Part shown: positions 8,447 to 16,386 of the stretch, one piece after another
Position numbering within the stretch: the stretch's first letter is position 1
Layout of the letters: each line of letters starts with the position of its first letter
Assembly: GCA_964058845.1 (NCBI GenBank)
Contig: CAXKVR010000669.1
Coordinates: 1 to 18,895, forward strand
Length of the DNA: 18,895 nucleotides
Origin: Carex sylvatica
Taxonomy: Eukaryota; Streptophyta; Magnoliopsida; Poales; Cyperaceae
Reading direction: 5' to 3'
Notes under the pieces: generated by a model
What the model was told of the DNA's origin: nothing
Databases searched by the model: none
What the model saw: the letters and a program-made list of their open reading frames with translations, nothing else
Position numbers and translations under genes: made by a program

Positions 8447-9538
8447 ATTATTTTTTACAAACCATAATTAATTAAATTAATTTTAGAAAAATAGTATGAT
8501 TATTTTTTTTTTACAAAAATCATAAGAACGAAATTTTCAATTCAGTCTCCACATTTTATTTATTTTAGATCAAATTGGAGATTCGGTCTCCTTTTTTCTT
8601 TGACTTTTTGATGTGATGGCCACAGAAAATCCCACAGTACTTGAGATTGAATTGGGATTCGGCCTCCAATTTTTGAATTTGTATCCTCTGAGTTAACTCA
8701 AAATTTGAGTTAAGATCTGGACCATCTGATTCAAATCTACACTAATATTTAATGGTCCCGTGCGTTATAGGCATGGGCTGGATTGGCCCGAATTCTGATC
8801 ACACGGTCGAAAAAATGAACTCAATAGTTGCGTTAATGCAGAAGATATGGATTCCCAATTTTTTGGGTAAAGATCTTAACAGAGTAATTTTGACTTCATA
8901 CAGCGCATGAACCACATGCCGTGCTGTTTTGATTCTATAATCAAAGCGCTGCATGAAGCCAAACCTACTCTGTTAAAAGCTTTACTCAATTTTTTTGGGT
9001 ATTTTCTGTTGGTGGACTTCTCTTTCAATATTCCTGATCTTCTGTGGCTAATACCAACCAACCATCCCATGAGGTCAAAGTTAATTGCTATATCTATTCC
9101 AGTTCTATAATTTGTTACAGTATGGTACGCCACATAGGATCATAAAAGAGTCAAGAGGGCAGCTTAGCGTCACGTAAAAGCTGTTGTTTATCGAGAAAAG
9201 CGGGGTATCTCTGTTCGGACCATACTTCTCTACAATATTTCCTCTAGAATTGCCAAAATTTATGATCTGTATTACCATTCGCTTGTCAGAGTTTAAATTG
9301 TATAAAGATTAATTGGAGAGAAACAGAACGGAGACTTTTGGGAAAAAAAATAGCTTTTTACACGCAGCCACACTAAAAACTGGAAATAAAGGAAAACCGA
9401 ATTTTCAATTCGATTTCAGAAAAAAGTAAAATGTGAAAATTGAATTGGGAATTCGATCTTGTAATTTTTGTTAAAAAAATAATTATTATAATACTTTGCT
9501 AAAATTAATTTAATTAATTATGATTTATAAAAAAATCT
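8447..9538 (+). mobile_element. MULE-1, complete non-autonomous Mutator-like element
   Basis: A 1092-bp element flanked by GAGAAAAAT at 8438-8446 and 9539-9547 (possibly ten bases, with a preceding T). The terminal inverted repeats are about 120-135 bp and include CATAATTAATTAAATTAATT on the left and its inverse on the right. The interior holds hairpin H1 (8865-8989) and the motif GGAGATTCGGTCTCC at 8577-8591, with variants of it elsewhere. Long terminal repeats with 9-10 base duplications fit the Mutator superfamily. It spans the palindrome's axis (about 9036). Two opposing frames of 67 and 85 codons arise from the hairpin and have no ATG-started, domain-bearing product. Confidence 0.8.
8865..8989. 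repeat. Hairpin H1, spacer copy
   Basis: Same fold-back as in the arms, with stems containing TTAACAGAGTA and CTTCATGCAGCGC-like sequence. Several stem substitutions differ from the arm copies while the pairing is largely kept. Confidence 0.7.
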
Positions 9539-9653
9539 GAGAAAAATGTGAAAAAATATTTGGGAATTTTTGTTTCAAATTTGGTGAGGGAATTTTTTCT
9601 TTGTTTGTTTGTATTGATTGATTTGTTTATTTTCAAAGTGTTTTTCCAAAACA

Positions 9654-9655
<2 letters not shown>
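9539..9655 (+). repeat. MULE-1 flank shared by three loci, spacer copy
   Basis: Begins with the MULE-1 target duplication and runs to ACATG before the TG/TA tract. It matches 12664-12780 directly and 5293-5409 inverted, with few differences. A frame entering the TA run encodes only alternating Ile-Tyr and is not a gene. Confidence 0.75.

Positions 9656-9746
<91 letters not shown>
9655..9746. repeat. TG/TA/GA compound microsatellite
   Basis: TG repeats (about 9655-9667), then about 58 bases of TA repeat (to 9724), then GA repeats to 9746. The arms have only a shorter TA tract at the equivalent place. Confidence 0.9.
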
Positions 9747-9747
9747 G

Positions 9748-10168
9748 GGTTGGCTACTATGCTTATATAAGCATATCCCCACATATAATTATAACTCATT
9801 TTTGTGTTTTCAATATCTAAATGGTCAATCTGAACCGTTAGATGTGATCTCTATATTGAAATGTGCTTGGAGGCCAAATTTTATACTTATCTGAATTTGT
9901 TTACTATTTATTAAGCCACTTTGAAAATCGCTGATCCAACGGTGGCTTAACAAAACAGTAAAATCAGAAGTCACTGTTGGATCAGCGATTTTCAAAGTGG
10001 CTTAATAAATAGTAAAGAAATTCAAAAAAATATAAAATTTGGTCTCCAAGTACATTTCAATATAGAGATCACATCTAACGGTTCAGATCGACCATTTGGA
10101 CATTGAAAACACAAAAATAAGTTATAAGCATATGTGGAGATATGCTTATATAAGCATAGTATCCAACC
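9748..10168. mobile_element. Hairpin MITE C, at the spacer's right edge
   Basis: A 421-bp element, self-complementary nearly throughout. The ends are GGTTGGCTACTATGC and the inverse of GGTTGGATACTATGC, followed inwards by TTATATAAGCATAT on both sides. The apex is the inverted pair around CGCTGATCCAACGGT near 9930-9985. It shares GAACCGTTAGATGTGATCTC, TGTGCTTGGAG and TTTACTATTTATTAAG-type modules with MITEs A and B. It lies next to a TA/GA microsatellite, like the others. Confidence 0.85.
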
Positions 10169-10206
10169 TCTCTCTATATATATCCAACCTCTCTCTATAT
10201 CCAACC
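10160..10206. repeat. ATCCAACCTCTCTCTAT short tandem repeat at inner junction
   Basis: Two full copies and one broken copy of an ATCCAACCTC(TCTCTAT) unit begin at the end of MITE C. The last copy runs straight into the arm at 10207. The word TCTAT is present both in the repeat unit and at the arm's breakpoint, so it may be junction microhomology. Confidence 0.65.
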
Positions 10207-10476
10207 TCTATCAATCTAAAATACAATGTACTCTTTTTGTTTCTTCCCCTCTTCATTTTTCTTAATTTCTATAGATAAAAAAATTCACGTAGATTGATCC
10301 TTTTGATTGGAATCACAAATTCAATCTGCAACTCCAACACTTTTTGTTTTGTTTTGTAATCAACTCATTTTAAAGTGAAGAATAGAGGCCACAGATTCAA
10401 TCTGCCGGTAAAAATGACATTTTCAGAAGAAGAAAAATGATGATTTTTTTTAAGATGGTAAAAATAAAAAATTTGG
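10207..10476 (-). mobile_element. MULE-2, truncated right-arm copy
   Basis: Only the left 270 bases of MULE-2 are present, inverted, with one copy of the target duplication (GTATTTATT, 10477-10485). The rest, including the second terminal repeat and second duplication, is missing at the junction with the spacer. The element was therefore already inserted when this junction formed. Confidence 0.85.
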
Positions 10477-10509
10477 GTATTTATTGGTATGTTTGATTTT
10501 CAATTCAAC

Positions 10510-10551
10510 CGATAGTTTTAGATTTAAATAGTTTTAGATTTAAATAGTTTT
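10510..10551. repeat. 16-base tandem repeat, right arm
   Basis: Mirror of 7522-7563 with the same copy number. Confidence 0.75.
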
Positions 10552-10567
10552 TAAAGTTCTTAAATTC

Positions 10568-10766
10568 CAAACAATTGATTTAAACAGTTCAACTTGATGG
10601 ATATATTAAAATGTGCTTGCAGATCAAATTTTATATTTTTTGAATGTTTTTACTATATATTAAGTATTTTACAAAATCATTATTTTCATACCGTTGAATT
10701 TTTGTACTCATCTTAATAAATAGTAAAAAAATATATAAAATTTGATATGTAAGAATACTTTAATAT
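10568..10766. mobile_element. Decayed hairpin MITE D, right arm
   Basis: Mirror of 7307-7505. In this orientation it reads like MITE A: ATGGATATATTAAAATGTGC, GCAGATCAAATTTTATATTT and ACCGTTGAATTTTTG words. No intact termini. Confidence 0.65.
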
Positions 10767-10899
10767 AGAGAAAATGTTTCTATCCACAACACTTTGTCCA
10801 CAACACTAATATAATCTAATTTTAATTGTCATTAACTATCGGTCCCCACTAATTAATGCGTTTTTAAAGCTGTCCAATTTTAACGACATTTCTTTTATA

Positions 10900-11168
10900 C
10901 TCATTTCTCGATCTGTCTCTTTCTTTTCTTTTCAAAATAAATTTCTGATCTCTCTCTCTACAAAAACGAAAATGACTCTCCCACCTCCCCACCCACCCCT
11001 CCCGGTCTCTCTCCTCCCGATCTCATTGCTTCCTCTTCTCTCAACTCCGTTGCTGCCGCTGCCGTCTCTCCAGTTCCGATCTCTCTCTCCGTCGAGTTCT
11101 CGGGATTGACAGTGATAACTGTTGACGTCATCTCTCCACGCGAGACATCGTGCTCAACTCTGCCGTGT
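10900..11168 (+). other. CpG-rich, pyrimidine-rich exon-like block, right-arm copy
   Basis: A CT-rich leader, then ATG at 10972 with a 45-codon frame to 11109 (begins MTLPPPHPPLPVSLLP), the octamer TGACGTCA at 11123-11130 and a donor-like GTGTGAGTAA at about 11165. Composition and CpG density differ sharply from the AT-rich DNA on both sides. TGACGTCA is the core bound by plant bZIP factors, but here it lies inside the block rather than upstream. Most likely the 5' exon and leader of a captured or broken host gene. The frame is low-complexity and I do not claim a protein. Confidence 0.4.
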
Positions 11169-11382
11169 GAGTAATATCAGATCTCATATTATTTCAATAT
11201 TTGATTTGATTTTTTATTTATTTTGAATTTGATATTTGAATTCAAAATTACATAGATCGTGTTTGACAAAGAAACCTAGAGATCTAGTCTCTATATTTCA
11301 TTAATTGGGATACAAGATGTGTCAATTTTTCATAAGGTAAAAAACAAATTAGTTAAAATATCGATTGAGGAGAGAGGTGATA
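11169..11382. other. AT-rich intron-like stretch, right arm
   Basis: Follows the donor-like site of the CpG-rich block. No gene, no terminal repeats seen. Mirror of 6691-6904. Confidence 0.4.
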
Positions 11383-11568
11383 TAGATGAGAGATGAAAAC
11401 AAGGCGATAAAGAGTATTGATCTTGTCATTTTACAGTATTCACCCTGTTAATATTACAGTATTCATCTTGTAATTTTACAGTATTCATCTTGTGAAAATC
11501 TGAAGGAAAGAGATCATAGAGAGGCGATATGGAGTATTGATTTTGTCATTTTACAGTATTCAGCTTTT
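11383..11568. repeat. GAATACTGTAAAAT repeat cluster, right arm
   Basis: Mirror of 6505-6690. Four copies of TACAGTATTC in this orientation. It ends where MULE-1 homology begins at 11564. Confidence 0.7.
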
Positions 11569-11598
11569 TGATGTGATGGCCACAGAAAATCCCACAGT

Positions 11599-11818
11599 GC
11601 TTGAGACCGAACTGGGATGAGTGCATATCCTCTGAGATATCTCAACTTTTGCGTGACCGATGTGTCTGGTGCCTATTCGGGGGTGATGTAAGGGGCAGTA
11701 TTATGTGCGCTTTGAGATTCGTGCAGAACGTATTTAAACGGTTGAGATTTTCCATATTGTCACGCAAAGTTTGAGATATCTCAGAGGAAACAAATTCAAC
11801 TGGGATTCGGTCTCCAAT
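11599..11818. repeat. Inverted repeat H2, right arm
   Basis: Mirror of 6255-6474, with TCCTCTGAGATATCTCAA and its inverse enclosing a GC-richer middle. Confidence 0.6.
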
Positions 11819-11823
11819 TTTTT

Positions 11824-11948
11824 GGGTAAAGATTTTAACAGAGTAATTTTGGCTTCATACGGCGCACGAACCACATGCCGTACTGTTTTGATTCTATATT
11901 CAGTGCGCTGCATGAAGCCAAAACTACTCTGTTAAAATATTTACTCAA
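11824..11948. repeat. Hairpin H1, right arm
   Basis: Mirror of 6125-6249. Stems pair through TTTTAACAGAGTA and TTTTGGCTTCAT, with a short unpaired middle containing CCACATGCCGTACTG. Confidence 0.75.
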
Positions 11949-12236
11949 ATTTTTTTTGGGTATTTTCTGTTGGTGGACCTCTCTTTCAGTATTCCTGATC
12001 TTCTGTGGCTAATACCAACCAACCATCCCATGGGGTCAAGGTAATTACTATATCTTCCATTTCTATAATTTGTTACAGTATGGTACGCCACATAGGATCA
12101 TAAAAAGAGTCAAGAGGGCAGCCTAGCGTCACGTGAAAGCTGTTGTTTATCGAGAAAAGCGTGGTATCTCTGTTCGGATCATACTTCTCTACAATTGTTC
12201 CTCTAGAATTTCCAAAATTTATGATCTGTATACTGT

Positions 12237-12362
12237 TTTTTTTTTTTTTGAAAACTTGGTAGTAGCTACCAAAGTTCGTGAGAGGAAATCGAATTCTCGA
12301 TTTTTTGGTACAACAATTCTAAGACATTTTTCTAGCCAATTGTGCTACATCCCCTTTCTCCT
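12237..12362 (-). mobile_element. tRNA-derived SINE, right-arm copy
   Basis: Mirror of 5711-5836. On the minus strand it has the A box, the B box and the poly-A tail (T run at 12237-12249). The target duplication reads GTATACTGT at 12228-12236 and 12363-12371. A frame of 88 codons running through it (12133-12399) is incidental. Confidence 0.85.
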
Positions 12363-12663
12363 GTATACTGTATTACCATTCGCTTGTCAGATAGTTTAAA
12401 TTGTAAGATTAATTGGAGAGAAACAGAACGGAGGCTTTTGGGAGACCGAATTCTCGGTCCCAAAAAAAATAGCTTTCTACACGGAGCCTGAAAATAAAGT
12501 GAGACTAAATTTTCAATTCGGTTTCAGAATAAAGTGAGACGAAAAAAAGTAAAATGTGGAGATTGAATTGGGGATTCGGTCCTTGTGATTTTTGTAAAAA
12601 AAAAGCAATTATACTGCTTTGCTAAAATTAATTTAATTAATTATGGTTTATAAAAAAAAATCT

Positions 12664-12780
12664 GAGAAAAATGTGAAAAAATATTTGGGAATTTATGTTT
12701 CAAATTTGGTGAGGGAATTTTTTCTTTGTTTGTTTGTATTGATTGATTTGTTTATTTTCAAAGTGTTTTTCCAAAACATG
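12664..12780 (+). repeat. MULE-1 flank shared by three loci, right-arm copy
   Basis: Direct match to 9539-9655, including AAATTTGGTGAGGG and the CCAAAACATG end next to a TA tract. Confidence 0.75.
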
Positions 12781-12812
12781 TATATATATATATATATATT
12801 TTTTTTTTTTTT
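12781..12812. repeat. (TA)9 plus poly-T tract, the arm difference, right arm
   Basis: Eighteen bases of TA repeat followed by 14 T, against 26 bases of TA repeat and 7 A in the left arm. Microsatellite and homopolymer lengths are error-prone as well as fast-evolving. Confidence 0.85.
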
Positions 12813-12814
12813 AA

Positions 12815-13230
12815 ATGAGGTGGGTTCAAATATCTCTATTTTTTGTTTGCATATATTTTTAAAACTAAAACATTAATAACTCAAAATTTAAATCATATAC
12901 GTTAAAATAAAACAGTTAGATGTGATCTATGTTATTTTCTTTATGTGCTCATAAGATCACATTTCAATTTTTTTTTAATGTTAATTAATAAGTTGAAAAA
13001 TCAACGTCCACAAATTATTCACACTAAAACATTTTTACAAGCTATTAATAACAACAAAAACAAAGTTAAAATGACGTATTTTTTTACACATGAATAGATA
13101 AGATGATGTTGAACATATCCAACAACGTTTTAGTTTGACCTTTAAGGGTTTAAATTTTAAGTTATTTAAATTTTTTTAAAATGAAGATGTGATAGAGAAA
13201 AAAAAAATGAAGGTATTTGAACCCTTTCTC
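12815..13230. mobile_element. Candidate TIR element E, right arm
   Basis: Mirror of 4842-5257. Ends resemble GGTGGGTTCAAATATCTC and the inverse of GAAAGGGTTCAAATACC, with TTAA outside both. No gene. Confidence 0.5.
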
Positions 13231-13234
13231 TTAA

Positions 13235-14271
13235 ATATACTTTTCGTTACATAATTTATGGATTACTAAAGAATATGTTGGACTGACATATTATAAAATG
13301 TTGACAACATTTTTTTTATAGTCCTTACTAAAAATAAGTCATAGTTGTTATCCTAGATCCTTATTAAACCAAAATCATGAGGATGCAGGTACCAATTCGG
13401 CCATGTTGTTTGTATGATTTCAAAACTAAGCCGATCCCAAATTCAAAATGGCTGAGTTGCAATGAAACAAAAGGGGTACTGTCTAATCTAGCGTTTGAGA
13501 GTGCTTGTAGGTATATCTCATAGGGCCAAGTCAGATGAGTGCAGGAAAATCACTTTGAGCTCCTAAATAATGTTAGTTAAGATATTTTCATAATCACTTT
13601 TAAGGGGCAATTTGTTTTTCATATATATTTTTTCTATCTTTTAGGCAAAACATTAATCTTTCCTTTTCTTTTATTATTGTCAAATTAATCTTTCTGCTAT
13701 AAATAATCAACAGTATTGACCTAGAGTCGCTTTGGGCTTTTTATAAATCCAAATGTCTCTAAATGTAGAGCCAGAAATAAAGAATCATCAAAGAATCAAA
13801 TTATCCTTAGAGATGGTTCAAGATAATTAAAAAATACAAAATCATATAAATTCTCTACTAATAGATTCATCACTGTTTTCACTGTAATTGGGATTATCAA
13901 ACTATATTGAATTTTCAAATGATCTGAGATTTTCATTTCAATATGATATCTACTTTTCATATTTTATTTGTTCATTTATGAAAATGTTGGATTACATCGA
14001 GGAGAATCACACGGACAATGATACTTCAAAAATTATTTTCACGTTATATTTGATATGTCGTTGTAGATCTCAAATGATTTTGTATTTGTTTTCTTGTTGT
14101 AAATGGTAACGAAAATTATATTCCTAAGACATCATCATGAATATCATGAATGAAAAAATTAAACAATTATAAGTTCCTATTGAACTTCGAATTTAGTATA
14201 TAATTTTCATTTGTGTTGTAAAATTTTTTACATCCATCTAAATCAATTATAAAGTTTTTTTATCGGAAAGT
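13235..14271. other. Gene-free AT-rich stretch, right arm
   Basis: Mirror of 3801-4837. The 73-codon frame at 13888-14109 lacks an ATG start and any recognisable motif. Possibly the body of the candidate Helitron. Confidence 0.45.
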
Positions 14272-14320
14272 TTTTTTTAATAAAAATATGTCCCGTTGCA
14301 TCGCAGGAGCACGATACTAG
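14272..14320 (+). mobile_element. Possible Helitron 3' terminus, right-arm copy
   Basis: Ends CGATACTAG followed by T, which fits the CTRR terminus and the AT target preference. CCCGTTGCATCGCAGGAGC just before it is GC-rich against the AT background and looks like a degraded terminal hairpin. The 5' end was not found. Confidence 0.35.
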
Positions 14321-14340
14321 TGTGTGTGTGTATATATATA
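14321..14340. repeat. TG/TA compound microsatellite, right arm
   Basis: Mirror of 3732-3751, between the Helitron-like end and MITE B. Confidence 0.75.
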
Positions 14341-14714
14341 GGAATATGCGTAGCATAGAGGGCCTCCGTGCAACGGCTCAATATTTGACTTTTTAAAATT
14401 ATAACGGTCGATCCGAACCGTTCATCTTGTTCTCCATATTAATATGTGTTTGGAGACTAAATTTTATATTTTTTGGAATTTGTTTACTATTTTTTTAGAT
14501 TTATTGAAAATCACTGTTTTTTAACAGTGATTTTCAATAAATCTAAAAAAATAGCAAAAAAATTTCAAAAAAATATAAAATTTGGTCTCCAAACACATAT
14601 TAATATGGAGAACAAGATGAATGGTTTGGATCGACCGTTAGGATTTTGAAAAGTCGAATATTGAGCCGTTGCACGGAGGCCCTCTAAGCTACGCATAGCA
14701 TGCTAGCAAGTTCC
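14341..14714. mobile_element. Hairpin MITE B in TA microsatellite, right arm
   Basis: Mirror of 3358-3731, 374 bp, identical in the stretches compared, with TA runs at both ends. Confidence 0.85.
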
Positions 14715-14735
14715 TATATATATATATATATATGA

Positions 14736-15109
14736 GGAGGGATCGGATGACACCGTTTTTTGGTGACATCGGATGACACCGTCCATTTTCAAAGTCCAAA
14801 TGGTCGATCCAAACCGTTCAACTTGATGGATATGTTAAAATGTGCTTGTAGATCAAATTTTATATTTTTCGGAATTTTTTTACTATTTATTCAGATGGGT
14901 TCAAAAATTCAACGGTCTGAATATAGCGATTTTGTTAAATACTTAATAAATAGTAAAAAAATTTTGAAAAATGTAAAATTTGATCTGCAAACACATTTTA
15001 ACATATCCATCAAGTTGAACGGTTTGGATCGACCGTTTGGACTTTGAAAACTTTAAAAATGGACGATGTTATTCGATGTCACAAAAAAAGGGTGTAATCC
15101 GATCCCTCC
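14736..15109. mobile_element. Hairpin MITE A in TA microsatellite, right arm
   Basis: Mirror of 2963-3336, 374 bp. Begins GGAGGGATCGGATGACACC. The 95-codon frame at 14760-15047 is a product of the fold-back sequence. Confidence 0.85.
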
Positions 15110-15556
15110 TATATATATATATATATAGATATATTCTTTATGATTAAATTTAGGATATGCATCGAAACTTTATCCAATTTGAAAATTAATTGATCATACA
15201 TCAAGTGATTTGAAAAAGAAATTACGGTTTATTACTTGTATTAATAGTTGGTTGGTGACTATAATTTTCAATGTATCAAATTTACTACATGACCTACTAA
15301 TTGAACGATACATAATAATTTGTAACTCATCTTTTGTTACTTGTTGAATTTGTAGTTATGTTTATTGAAGGAACACAACTTTATTTTTTCCTTTCCATGC
15401 TCAATTATTGTTGTTTTACAAAAAAGAAAAGAAAAGAAGAAGTGCCCAGTAACACAAATATCCGCGTTATCTCTTGGGCTAGCATTTTATACATATAAAT
15501 TCAGTGTGATAATTAATCTCAAAGAATTAATAATGTGCAACTTGGCTACAATAAGA

Positions 15557-15579
15557 AATTAAATTAAATTAAATTAAAA
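15557..15579. repeat. (TTAAA)n tandem repeat, right arm
   Basis: Mirror of 2493-2515, about four copies. Confidence 0.7.
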
Positions 15580-15976
15580 ATATAACTAACTTTGCCATAT
15601 TCATCCTCAATTAGAGCATGTAACACAAAAAAACACATCCAAGCCATGACAAGTACCACCAAATGCTTCTATGGTATTGAATTTGGTGCCCCATTTTCCG
15701 TTTCTCTCTCTTGACTCTTGTCCTTTAAAATATAATAAATTAATTATTATATTTGTAAAATGTAATAAAATATTTTGATGTTTTAATGAAATGATTGAGT
15801 TTTGATGTTGTATATAATTATAAAATATAATAAAATTAATTATTATATAAATATTATTTGTTATTTAACCGTTATCGTTTTGTTACTCAATAATTTGAAT
15901 GGGTAAGATAAATTAATATCAATTCTTAACGGGTTAGGGTGAGATATAAGCAAGATCAATTCTTAGTGGATGTGAG

Positions 15977-15985
15977 TATAAAAAT
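15977..15985 (+). promoter_or_regulatory. TATA box of right zinc-finger gene
   Basis: TATAAAAAT, 126 bases upstream of the ATG at 16111. It stands in a slightly less AT-rich stretch (GGATGTGAG before, GCTTCCATCC after), which makes it stand out more than other TATA words here. Confidence 0.4.
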
Positions 15986-16110
15986 GCTTCCATCCTATCC
16001 ATTAACACTCCTATAGTCCTATTTAACAAATCCAATATTAAACTTCAAACGTGAAACACTGTTGTAAGTTAATTTATTACTAATCCAATTAAGTCAGCCA
16101 AACTATTAAA

Positions 16111-16386
16111 ATGGTTAAACGAAATCAACACAGGAGGGGGGTGCCAGCATCAAAGAAAAAGCCTTCCACTTTCCCTGCAAAAGAGTAAGAACATAGGTCT
16201 AAATTAAAAAAAATCGTATTATTTGAAGAAGATATACTAATTTGTACTCTCTTTTTTTTTTACAGAAAGGCGATCGAGCATCGGTGTAAGTGGTGCAAAA
16301 GGTTTTTTGAGAGTTACCAAGAAATGTGGAAGCATAGTGGGTGTCCCCCGATTATTGTCATAAAAAAGGGGACACAGAATAAATAG
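16111..16386 (+). CDS. Small C2HC zinc-finger protein, two exons
   Basis: Exon 1 (16111-16184) starts at an ATG with an in-frame stop 21 bases upstream. It ends GA before GTAAGA. An 81-base intron with a run of ten T before ACAG leads to exon 2 (16266-16386), ending at TAG. Joined, it gives 64 residues with a lysine/arginine-rich first half (KKKP at 15-18). One motif follows: Cys32-x2-Cys35-x12-His48-x2-Cys51, with Phe38 and Phe39 in the hydrophobic position. This fits a single zinc finger of C2H2/C2HC type, with an unusually short final spacing. AATAAA overlaps the end (16378-16383), and a T-rich 3' region follows. Function is unknown; a DNA-, RNA- or protein-binding microprotein is possible, or a remnant of a larger protein. 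Both arms keep it intact. Confidence 0.6.

Larger units (their letters stand above)
7867..10206. other. Asymmetric spacer of the giant palindrome
   Basis: This 2340-bp segment separates the arms and has no mirror partner at the palindrome level. It contains the distal part of MULE-2, a 110-bp plain stretch, complete MULE-1, a flank shared with both arms, a compound microsatellite, hairpin MITE C and a short tandem repeat at the junction. A simple missed-adapter read artefact would normally give little or no spacer, so the unique spacer argues mildly for a real rearrangement. No gene is seen; the open frames here are short and fall in repeats. Confidence 0.9.
11564..12663 (+). mobile_element. 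MULE-1-related repeat with SINE insert, right-arm copy
   Basis: Direct-orientation relative of MULE-1. Homology starts at CTTTTTGATGTGATGG (11564), runs through H1 and ends with the right terminal repeat and the sequence corresponding to the target duplication (CTGAGAAAAATG, from 12663). The left terminal repeat is absent, so it is 5'-truncated or rearranged. It differs from the spacer copy by many substitutions, by inverted repeat H2 and by the SINE. Non-coding. Confidence 0.75.
15128..16110. other. AT-rich gene-free upstream region, right arm
   Basis: Presumed promoter side of the zinc-finger gene; mirror of 1962-2944. It holds a (TTAAA) tandem run at 15557-15579 and otherwise only AT-rich sequence. 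The 65-codon frame at 15365-15562 is not supported as a gene. Confidence 0.5.

Noticed and set aside
8876..9133. Overlapping 85- and 67-codon frames on opposite strands inside MULE-1
   Set aside because: Both are produced by hairpin H1 and its flank; no transposase motif.
9548..9820. A 90-codon frame with a long Ile-Tyr alternation, and its antisense partner at 9575-9799
   Set aside because: It is a translation of the TA and GA microsatellite, not a protein.
12133..12399. An 88-codon frame, also inverted at 5674-5940
   Set aside because: It runs across a SINE and its target duplications; reading through an insertion is chance.
13888..14109. A 73-codon frame, also inverted at 3963-4184
   Set aside because: No ATG start, no recognised domain, AT-rich background composition.
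14760..15047. A 95-codon frame, also present inverted at 3025-3312
   Set aside because: It lies entirely within hairpin MITE A; no domain and no independent support.
15365..15562. A 65-codon frame, also inverted at 2510-2707
   Set aside because: Low-complexity, AT-rich, no domain; upstream region of the zinc-finger gene.
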